A DNA stretch of 6,169 nt from an uncultured Actinomycetes bacterium. GTDB lineage: Bacteria > Actinomycetota > Thermoleophilia > Gaiellales > F1-60-MAGs149. A program made the position numbers and the translations under genes. The stretch's first letter is position 1, and each line of letters starts with the position of its first letter. The stretch covers positions 1 to 6,169 of the forward strand of contig CAINDT010000379.1 in NCBI GenBank assembly GCA_903847495.1. Reading direction: 5' to 3'. Positions 1-5,099 of the stretch are shown here, piece after piece. The notes beneath the pieces were generated by a model, which saw only the letters and a list, made by a program, of their open reading frames with translations, made no database searches and was not told the DNA's origin.

Positions 1-330
1 CATACCCGTGCCGGCGCCACCGCGACCGTCCTGGATGCGGTACGTGCCGGCCGCGTGCCACGTCATGCGCACGAAGAGCGGGCCGTAGTGCCCGTAGTCG
101 GCGGGCCACCACTCCTGCGAGTCGGTCATGAGCTGCACGAGATCGGCCTTGAGGGCGGCCAGGTCGAGCGTCGCGAACTCCGCGGCGTAATCGAAGTCCT
201 CGCCCATCGGATCGGTCTCAGCGGCGTTCTGGTGCAGGATCCGCAGGTTCAGCTGGTTGGGCCACCAATCGCGGTTCGACGTTCCCCCGCTCCCCATTCC
301 CGTGACCGGGCACTTGCCTTCGCTGGACAT
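1..330 (-). CDS. katG: Catalase-peroxidase KatG, N-terminal 110 residues (cut by window edge)
   Basis: Bifunctional haem enzyme of the class I peroxidase family that removes hydrogen peroxide by catalase and peroxidase activity in the cytoplasm. Translating the minus strand from the ATG at 330-328 gives 110 uninterrupted codons up to the left edge. Family landmarks appear in order: KCPVTG (residues 6-11), NRDWWPNQLNLRILHQN (19-35), DPMGEDFDYA (40-49), then WWPADYGHYGPLF (74-86) and RMTWHAAGTYR (88-98). The distal haem-pocket triad is present as Arg88, Trp91 and His92. Trp91 is the residue expected to join the Met-Tyr-Trp adduct, whose other members lie beyond the window. GRGGAG follows at 102-107. 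The start is fixed by a GGAGGT ribosome binding site 6 nt upstream and by the usual KatG N-terminus. The full protein is normally about 720-750 residues, so only the first sixth is visible. No furA/perR-type regulator gene lies directly upstream; the preceding gene is a metallo-hydrolase. Confidence 0.97.
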   Translation of the reverse strand, partial: MSSEGKCPVTGMGSGGTSNRDWWPNQLNLRILHQNAAETDPMGEDFDYAAEFATLDLAALKADLVQLMTDSQEWWPADYGHYGPLFVRMTWHAAGTYRIQDGRGGAGTGM

Positions 331-336
331 CTGGCT

Positions 337-342
337 ACCTCC
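337..342 (-). promoter_or_regulatory. Ribosome binding site of katG
   Basis: GGAGGT on the minus strand, 6 nt before the katG ATG. This is a full-strength Shine-Dalgarno match, unlike most starts in this window. It implies a conventional leadered mRNA for katG. Confidence 0.85.
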
Positions 343-505
343 GTACGCTCGCGCGATTCCGTGGATGTGGTTCTTCCGACCCCGCACGGATGAGCGCGAA
401 GGCGGTGTCAACGAGCCGGAACGATTGTCCCGGTGTGTATGGGCAACATAGCCTGCCTGCGGTGAAATTTCCGCACACCAAGGCGGCGCTCACCCACCCG
501 CATCA
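343..505 (-). promoter_or_regulatory. katG upstream region, likely promoter and 5' leader
   Basis: This is the only sizeable non-coding stretch (175 bp from the hydrolase stop to the katG ATG). On the minus strand it holds a perfect TTGACA (411-406), but no convincing -10 hexamer lies 16-18 bp downstream. It also holds a TAnnnT hexamer, TATGTT (450-445), without a good -35. Local AT content is higher than in the flanking genes, and there is an 8-bp palindrome GAAATTTC (464-471). GGTGTG (432-437) and its complement CACACC (474-479) form a weak inverted repeat. No hairpin followed by a T-run is visible, so I cannot assign a terminator for the upstream operon. Regulation by a Fur/PerR-type repressor is common for katG, but no clear binding site is recognisable. 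Confidence 0.4.
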
Positions 506-1279
506 CTATGTGGCACTGCCGCCGGCGCGCTCGACCTTCGAGCCGCCGACGATGTCCTCGGAGCCGTCCGCCCAGCGCACGAGTGCCTTATGGCCACCGT
601 CGTAGTCGGGGCCCCAGACCAGCAGTGTGGCCGGGTTGCCCCAGGCGGTGACGGGCTCCTCGAGCGCGGCGTCCTCGCCGCGGAAGTAGCGGACGAACGG
701 GTTCGAGGCGCGCTCGGCGCCGATCGTCGTCGGGCTGACGTGCCCCGGATGCACGACGGTGGCGTCGGGCAGGGCGAGCAGGCGGTCGAGCGATGCCTTC
801 AGGTCGGCGAGATCGGTATGACCCGGGGCGCGCGTGCCGCCGACCGTGCCGTCGAACAGCACGTCGCCGGTGAAGACGTCGGTCCCCTCGACGAGGAAGG
901 CCAGGTGGCCGCCAGCGTGGCCCGGGGTCGGCATCGCCTTGACCGAGAGCCCCGCCAGCTCGAACTCCTCGCACTCGTCGAGCGTGCGCTCGATCGCGCC
1001 CGTGTAGTCGCCGTCCTCGCGGATCAGCTCGATCGCTCGCGCGCTCGCAGCCACCGGCACGCCATAGCGGTCCTTGACCTCGTCGAGCTCGTAGATGTGG
1101 TCGATGTGGTGGTGCGTCAGGAGGATGCCCTCGATCGTGAGGTCGTTCTCCTCGACGAAGCGGTGCAGGTCGTCATGGGCGCCGTTGCAGTCGATCCAGA
1201 TCGCCGGGCCGCCCGGCTCCTTGGCGACGACGTACGCGTCGGCCATCCACTGGGGGTCCTGGGTGTGGTGGATCAGCAT
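506..1279 (-). CDS. Metallo-beta-lactamase-fold hydrolase, glyoxalase II-like, with C-terminal extension
   Basis: Predicted cytoplasmic dinuclear-metal hydrolase of 257 residues. The metal motif THHHIDH lies at 55-61 (ligands His56, His58, Asp60, His61). It is followed by PTPGHAGGH (117-125, ligand His121), the bridging Asp139 in TGDVLF (137-142), and His180 in HPGHVSPTTIG (177-187), so the ligand set is complete. TIGAERASNPF (185-195) resembles the end of the core in single-domain YcbL/glyoxalase II-like hydrolases, which usually stop near here. The helical substrate domain of classical glyoxalase II is absent, so a glutathione thioester substrate cannot be assumed. About 60 further residues (199-257) form an apparent small beta-rich tail. 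The ATG at 1279 is chosen because GGAGG lies 6 nt upstream and the protein then begins at the fold's first strand. A longer in-frame reading to 1390 would overlap nadE. It lies 10 bp after nadE and is probably cotranscribed and translationally coupled. Substrate unknown. Confidence 0.92.
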   Translation of the reverse strand: MLIHHTQDPQWMADAYVVAKEPGGPAIWIDCNGAHDDLHRFVEENDLTIEGILLTHHHIDHIYELDEVKDRYGVPVAASARAIELIREDGDYTGAIERTLDECEEFELAGLSVKAMPTPGHAGGHLAFLVEGTDVFTGDVLFDGTVGGTRAPGHTDLADLKASLDRLLALPDATVVHPGHVSPTTIGAERASNPFVRYFRGEDAALEEPVTAWGNPATLLVWGPDYDGGHKALVRWADGSEDIVGGSKVERAGGSAT

Positions 1280-1285
1280 GGGGAG

Positions 1286-1290
1286 CCTCC
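1286..1290 (-). promoter_or_regulatory. Ribosome binding site of the metallo-hydrolase, overlapping the nadE stop
   Basis: GGAGG on the minus strand, 6 nt before the ATG at 1279. Its first G is the last base of the nadE TAG stop codon (1292-1290). Ribosomes ending nadE therefore sit on this site, which favours translational coupling. It also fixes the hydrolase start. Confidence 0.85.
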
Positions 1291-2873
1291 TACGAGAAGC
1301 GGTTGGTGATGGGCATGCGGCGGTCGCGACCGAAGGCGATGGGATGAACTTTGAGACCGGGTGCGGCCTGGCGGCGCTTGTACTCGGCACGATCGACGAG
1401 GCCCGCGATGCGCTTGGCCGTGTCGAGATCGACGAGGCCAGCAGCCGCGATCTCCGCAGGCGAGCGGCGCTCCTCGATGTACGCGTGCAGGACCGGATCG
1501 AGCACGTCGTACGGCGGCAGCGACTGATCGTCGCGCTGGCCCTCGCGCAGCTCGGCCGTCGGCGGGCGCTCGATCGTCGAGACCGGGATCACCTCGCGGC
1601 CCTGCACCGCGTTGACGTGCCGCGCCAGGGCGAACACCGTCGTCTTCGGCACGTCCTTGATCGGCGCGAACCCGCCGACCGAATCGCCGTAGAGCGTCGA
1701 GTAGCCCGTCGCGACCTCGCTCTTGTTGCCCGTCGTCAGCACCAGCCAGCCGTGCTGGTTCGACAGGCTCATCAACAGCACGCCGCGGATGCGCGCCTGC
1801 ATATTCTCTGCCGCCAGCCCATCGATCTCGGGCAGCAGGTCGTGGAACGCCAGGCGCAGGTCTTCAATCGGCAGCTCGCGAAAATCGATGCCGAGATTCT
1901 CCGCCACCACCTGGGCATCCGTGCGCGTCTCCGACAGGTTGTACCGCGTCGGCATCGACACCGCGTGCACGCGATCGGCACCCAGCGCATCGACGCTCAG
2001 CGCAGCCACGAGCGCCGAATCGATGCCGCCCGACAGGCCGAACAACACGCCGTTGAAGCCGTTCTTGTTGACGTAGTCGCGCAGGCCCAGCTTGAGCGCG
2101 GCCCACAGCTCGGCATCCCGGTTCTCCGGCAGCGGCGCGATCTCCCCCGCCCCACCCGGGACGTCGCACACCACGAGATCCTCCGCGCAGTAGACGCCGC
2201 GCGCGATCAGCTCGCCCGCTGCGTCGTAGACCAGACTGCGCCCGTCGAAGGCCAGCTCGTCCTGGCCACCCACGAGGTTTGCGTAGCCGACGGCGACGCC
2301 GTGGTCGCGGGCGAAGGCAGCGATGAGCGCATCGCGCTGCTCGCCCTTGCCGAGGTGGTACGGCGAGGCCGAGAGGTTGACGATCAGCGTCGCGCCCTCG
2401 CGCGCCGCGGCATGCGCCGGGCCGTCCGTCACCCAGATGTCCTCGCAGATCGAAAGACCGACACGCTCACCCGCCACATCGACAATCACCGGGCCCGTGC
2501 CAGGCACGAAGGTGCGCTGCTCATCGAACACGCTGTAGTTCGGCAGCGCCATCTTGTCGAAGCGCGCTTCGATCGCTCCATCGCGCAGCAGGTACGCGGA
2601 GTTGCACACGCCCGTGGCCCCCGCGTGCGGGCCGCCGACGATGACCGGGATGGGCAGACCGACCGCGAGTTCGGCAACCGCTGCCTCACACGCCGCCACG
2701 AACGTCGGGCGCAGCACCAGATCCTCGGGCGGATAGCCGCAGATCGCAAGCTCCGGCGTGACGACCAGCTCCGCCCCCTGTTCGGCGGCACGGTCGACCG
2801 CAGCGCGGATCAGCGCGGCATTGCCGACGAGGTCGCCAACGGTGGGATCAAGCTGAGCCAGCGCGAGGCGCAT
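1290..2873 (-). CDS. nadE: Glutamine-dependent NAD+ synthetase (nitrilase-type amidase plus NadE domain)
   Basis: Catalyses the last step of NAD+ synthesis: deamido-NAD+ is adenylated with ATP and amidated with ammonia released from glutamine. The N-terminal nitrilase-fold glutaminase domain (about 1-250) has the catalytic triad Glu41 (TPELAICGYPPED), Lys107 (DKMALPNYSVFDE) and Cys143 (SICEDIW). The C-terminal synthetase domain has the PP-loop SGGIDS (281-286), ENMQARIRG (356-364), TTGNKSEVATGYSTLYGD (380-397), and the terminal block KRRQAAPGLKVHPIAFGRDRR followed by PITNRF. All key residues are present, so the enzyme should be active without a separate glutaminase partner. At 527 residues it is the short two-domain form, not the roughly 680-residue form of Mycobacterium tuberculosis. 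The ATG at 2873 begins the standard N-terminus (MRLALAQLDPTVGD). No Shine-Dalgarno sequence precedes it, but TAGACT lies 6 nt upstream. It starts 9 bp after the stop of the OB-fold gene, so cotranscription with an extra internal promoter is possible. Confidence 0.97.
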   Translation of the reverse strand: MRLALAQLDPTVGDLVGNAALIRAAVDRAAEQGAELVVTPELAICGYPPEDLVLRPTFVAACEAAVAELAVGLPIPVIVGGPHAGATGVCNSAYLLRDGAIEARFDKMALPNYSVFDEQRTFVPGTGPVIVDVAGERVGLSICEDIWVTDGPAHAAAREGATLIVNLSASPYHLGKGEQRDALIAAFARDHGVAVGYANLVGGQDELAFDGRSLVYDAAGELIARGVYCAEDLVVCDVPGGAGEIAPLPENRDAELWAALKLGLRDYVNKNGFNGVLFGLSGGIDSALVAALSVDALGADRVHAVSMPTRYNLSETRTDAQVVAENLGIDFRELPIEDLRLAFHDLLPEIDGLAAENMQARIRGVLLMSLSNQHGWLVLTTGNKSEVATGYSTLYGDSVGGFAPIKDVPKTTVFALARHVNAVQGREVIPVSTIERPPTAELREGQRDDQSLPPYDVLDPVLHAYIEERRSPAEIAAAGLVDLDTAKRIAGLVDRAEYKRRQAAPGLKVHPIAFGRDRRMPITNRFS

Positions 2874-2879
2874 GGCCGC

Positions 2880-2885
2880 AGTCTA
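2880..2885 (-). promoter_or_regulatory. Candidate -10 box for a leaderless nadE transcript
   Basis: TAGACT on the minus strand, ending 6 nt before the nadE ATG. It fits the actinobacterial TAnnnT -10 pattern and would place the transcription start at or beside the A of the ATG. Its first three bases are the TAG stop codon of the upstream OB-fold gene, which partly explains the TA by chance. nadE has no Shine-Dalgarno sequence. No -35 is recognisable. Confidence 0.4.
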
Positions 2886-3752
2886 TTGCGCCTCGCCCGC
2901 CCGCCCCGCCGCCTGCGCGAGCGCCACGGAGACCGCGGCGTCGAGCGCCACGGCGCCGTGGAGGCATGCGGCCTCGGGCGTCTTGGCGCGATCGGCGTCG
3001 ATGCAGTGCAGGACAGCCACGACGCGGTCGCGCGACGTGCCCAGACGGTCGGCGGCCTGCTCGATGCGACGCGTCGAGAGGCGCGGGATGCCGAGTAGCC
3101 GACCCTCCTCTGACTGCACCAGCACGGGGCCAGGCACGAAGGCGTCGGCGGCACCCACGGCGAACAGCAGCGACGCCGCGGCAACGACCGACTCGTCGAG
3201 GCGCGGGTGCAGCAACCAGAGCTCGCGGCAGGCCGTCGCGACGGCAACCGTGTGCTGCAGCGCGCCGCCGGCGTACGCGTGATGCTGCTCGACGCTCATC
3301 GGCGCGGCGCGGAACGCCGTGCGGAACGGCCCGTCGTTGAGCACCGCACGTGTGAGGTTGCGCAGGCCCTCGTCGGCGATGTCCTCGGCCAGGAACTCGA
3401 GGAAGCCCTCGAGGTCGTCGACGTCACGGCGCGCGCCGGGCGTGAACTCGAGCGCGTCGGGTGCGACCTCCGCCTTCTCCACCGAGCGCACGACGATCTG
3501 CGGCCGTCCGCGGTACTCCTCGACGCTGCCGAGCACGCGGATCACGTCGCCGACCTCGAAGCGCCCGTCGAGGATCGGGGCGTCGTCGAAGATCGTGGCC
3601 TTCACGCGGCCGGTCTTATCCGCCAGCTCGAGCGCGAGGTAGGGCGATCCCGTGCGCGTGCGGCGCCGGTCCTTGCGGATCACGGCGAACGTCGAGTCGA
3701 CGAGCTGCCCCTCGACGAGATCACGGACGGCGGTGCGGGCTTCTGCGCTCAC
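2883..3752 (-). CDS. OB-fold protein with degenerate YhaM-type HD domain
   Basis: A 289-residue protein with the layout of YhaM/CbF1 3'-5' exoribonucleases: an N-terminal OB fold for single-stranded nucleic acid, then an HD-type helical domain. The OB region (about 12-95) shows DLVEGQLVDSTFAVIRK, YLALELADKTGRVKATIF (38-55), VGDVIRVLGSVEEYRG (67-82) and PQIVV. The C-terminal part shows HHAYAGGALQHT (157-168), matching the first half of the HD domain. The expected LLHDxG motif instead reads LLFAVGA (195-201), so Phe197 and Ala198 replace the HD dyad. The later His-rich and Asp positions are also lost (HCIDADRAK; Val268 before LDA). The reading frame is intact and shows no decay, so this looks like a folded non-catalytic relative rather than a pseudogene. 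The GTG start at 3752 is preferred because longer readings run into the divergent DUF1015 gene. No Shine-Dalgarno sequence is present, and a TAGACT box sits 7 nt upstream. It is probably the first gene of an operon with nadE and the hydrolase. Role unknown. Confidence 0.88.
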   Translation of the reverse strand: MSAEARTAVRDLVEGQLVDSTFAVIRKDRRRTRTGSPYLALELADKTGRVKATIFDDAPILDGRFEVGDVIRVLGSVEEYRGRPQIVVRSVEKAEVAPDALEFTPGARRDVDDLEGFLEFLAEDIADEGLRNLTRAVLNDGPFRTAFRAAPMSVEQHHAYAGGALQHTVAVATACRELWLLHPRLDESVVAAASLLFAVGAADAFVPGPVLVQSEEGRLLGIPRLSTRRIEQAADRLGTSRDRVVAVLHCIDADRAKTPEAACLHGAVALDAAVSVALAQAAGRAGEAQ

Positions 3753-3759
3753 ATGGGTG

Positions 3760-3765
3760 AGTCTA
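3760..3765 (-). promoter_or_regulatory. Candidate -10 box for a leaderless OB/HD-like gene transcript
   Basis: TAGACT on the minus strand, ending 7 nt before the GTG at 3752. It is identical to the hexamer before nadE and places the predicted transcription start at the first base of the start codon. No Shine-Dalgarno sequence or clear -35 is present. This is the likely promoter of the whole minus-strand operon. Confidence 0.55.
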
Positions 3766-3796
3766 GGCGCGTGAGCCCCCGAATGCTGAGCGCCGA

Positions 3797-3802
3797 TACC
3801 AT
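3797..3802 (+). promoter_or_regulatory. Candidate -10 box for the DUF1015 gene
   Basis: TACCAT (TAnnnT pattern) ends 9 nt before the GTG at 3812, so the predicted transcript has a leader of 0-3 nt. No Shine-Dalgarno sequence precedes the GTG. Its -35 region would overlap that of the divergent minus-strand promoter. Confidence 0.45.
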
Positions 3803-3811
3803 GCTGCGGCT

Positions 3812-5080
3812 GTGAGCACCGAGCCCGAGCACCTCGAGGTCCGCCCCTTTCGTGGGCTGCGCTACGACCCCAAGCGCCATCCGGCATACAGCGTGGTCGC
3901 GCCACCGTACGACGTGATCCAGCTGGCCGATCGGATGCGCCTCGTGGCGCGCAGCAACCGCAACGTCGTGCGCCTGATCCTGCCCGACGTCGGCCGTGCC
4001 GAGAATGCCCGCCGCCTGCTCGACGAGTGGCGCGAGGACGGCACGCTGCGCGAGGAGGACGTGCCGTGCCTCTACCGCACCGAGGAGACCTTCACCGGGC
4101 CCGACGGCGTCACGCGCGTGCGCACCGGCATGATCGCCTTGGTTGGCCTGCCCCACGGTGAGGGCACGATCCTCCCGCACGAGCGCACCATGCCGAACAT
4201 CGTCGAGGACCGCCTGCGCCTGCTTCGCACGACGCACGCCCAGCCGTCGCCGATCCTCGTCACGTACGACGACCCCTACGGCGACATCGATGCCGCGCTG
4301 CGCCTCGGCTCCGAGCCACTGCCGATTGTCGATCTGACCGACGACCACGGCACGCACCTGCGCATGTGGCGCGTGACGGACGAGCCCCTGCAGGAACGGA
4401 TTCACGACATCCTCGCGGAGCGCCGCCTGCTGATCGCGGACGGCCACCACCGCTACGCGACAGCACTCGCCTACCGCGATGCGTTTCCGCAGGACCCCTC
4501 GGCCAACTCGATGATGATGTTCCTGACGAACGGCGCCTCGCCCGGCCTCGTCATCTTCCCGATTCATCGCATCGTCAGCGGCGTCGCTGCGAGCGTGCAG
4601 GAGCGACTACCGGAGATGCTGCGCGAGGCGGGCTTCTCGGTGGAGGAGGCCGGCGACGGCGTCGCGCAGCTCGAGACCGCCATGGCGAAGATTCCGCACG
4701 ATCACGGTGTCTTCGGCCTCGTACGCCAGGGCCTACCGCCGCTGCTCGTGAGCGCACCGGGCGAGTCCGCGACAGCAGACTCCCCGCTCGACCGCATCGA
4801 CGCCGTGATGCTGCAGGAGCGCGTGCTCGGCCCGCTGCTCGACCTGCCCGCTGACGTCGTGGCCAAGACGCATCGCATTCGCTACACCGCCTACTCCGAC
4901 GACGCGGCCGCGAAGGTCGAGGAGTCCGGCGACGTGGGCTTCATCCTCCGCGCGCCGACGGTGCGCGAGGTCGAAGCCGTCGCCCTCGCCGGCGAGGTCA
5001 TGCCGCAGAAGAGCACGTACTTCTATCCGAAGACGCTCGACGGCCTCGTGATCCGCACGCTCGACGGCCCCAAAGACTGA
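3812..5080 (+). CDS. DUF1015 family protein of unknown function
   Basis: A complete 422-residue soluble protein with no signal peptide or membrane segment. It matches the DUF1015 family by its hallmark motifs: VRPFRGLRY (10-18), VVAPPYDVI (28-36), TILPHERTMP (119-128) followed by EDRL, PILVTYDDP (147-155), LLIADGHHRYATAL (206-219) and a closing TYFYPKTLDGLVIRTL. The clustered His, Asp and Glu residues in LPHE and DGHHRY look like an active or metal/nucleotide site, but I know of no firmly assigned reaction for the family. The length is close to the usual roughly 400-430 residues. The start is a GTG at 3812 with no Shine-Dalgarno sequence. It leads straight into the conserved N-terminus, and TACCAT 9 nt upstream suggests a near-leaderless mRNA. 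It is divergent from the OB/HD-like gene, and the mrp gene follows 19 bp downstream in the same direction. The two plus-strand genes are probably cotranscribed at least in part, hinting at a shared but unproven context. Confidence 0.93.
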   Translation: MSTEPEHLEVRPFRGLRYDPKRHPAYSVVAPPYDVIQLADRMRLVARSNRNVVRLILPDVGRAENARRLLDEWREDGTLREEDVPCLYRTEETFTGPDGVTRVRTGMIALVGLPHGEGTILPHERTMPNIVEDRLRLLRTTHAQPSPILVTYDDPYGDIDAALRLGSEPLPIVDLTDDHGTHLRMWRVTDEPLQERIHDILAERRLLIADGHHRYATALAYRDAFPQDPSANSMMMFLTNGASPGLVIFPIHRIVSGVAASVQERLPEMLREAGFSVEEAGDGVAQLETAMAKIPHDHGVFGLVRQGLPPLLVSAPGESATADSPLDRIDAVMLQERVLGPLLDLPADVVAKTHRIRYTAYSDDAAAKVEESGDVGFILRAPTVREVEAVALAGEVMPQKSTYFYPKTLDGLVIRTLDGPKD

Positions 5081-5087
5081 GTCCGGC

Positions 5088-5093
5088 TAGCCT
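5088..5093 (+). promoter_or_regulatory. Candidate -10 box for a leaderless mrp transcript
   Basis: TAGCCT (TAnnnT pattern) lies in the 19-bp gap after the DUF1015 stop and ends 6 nt before the mrp ATG at 5100. The gap holds no Shine-Dalgarno sequence. Unlike the nadE case, the TAG here is not the stop codon of the upstream gene, whose stop is the TGA at 5078-5080. No recognisable -35 is present. Confidence 0.45.
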
Positions 5094-5099
5094 GCTGCC

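Noticed and set aside
55..451. Small plus-strand open frames opposite katG
   Set aside because: The minus strand here encodes an unmistakable KatG N-terminus, so these are shadows.
459..474. GCGG-TGAAATTT-CCGC as a terminator for the hydrolase operon
   Set aside because: The stem is only 4 bp and no T-run follows on the minus strand, so it does not meet the pattern of an intrinsic terminator.
1280..1390. N-terminal extension of the metallo-hydrolase to 294 residues
   Set aside because: It would overlap nadE, adds a Ser/Pro/Ala-rich sequence unlike the family, and ignores the strong GGAGG placed ahead of the ATG at 1279.
1095..3098. A 667-codon open frame on the plus strand across the nadE region
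   Set aside because: It is antisense to nadE, the hydrolase start and part of the OB/HD-like gene. Its Arg/His/Asp-rich, low-hydrophobicity translation is typical of an antisense shadow in GC-rich DNA, and it matches no family.
3207..3815. Plus-strand open frame opposite the OB/HD-like gene
   Set aside because: Its composition mirrors the codons of the real gene on the other strand, and it has no ribosome binding site or family motif.
3753..3905. N-terminal extension of the OB/HD-like protein to 340 residues
   Set aside because: It would run across the divergent promoter region and into the DUF1015 gene, and adds Arg/Gly/His-rich residues with no domain character.
3749..4567. A 272-codon minus-strand open frame over the start of the DUF1015 gene
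   Set aside because: It overlaps the well-supported DUF1015 gene on the opposite strand and has a biased, motif-free sequence rich in Arg, Ala, His and Val.
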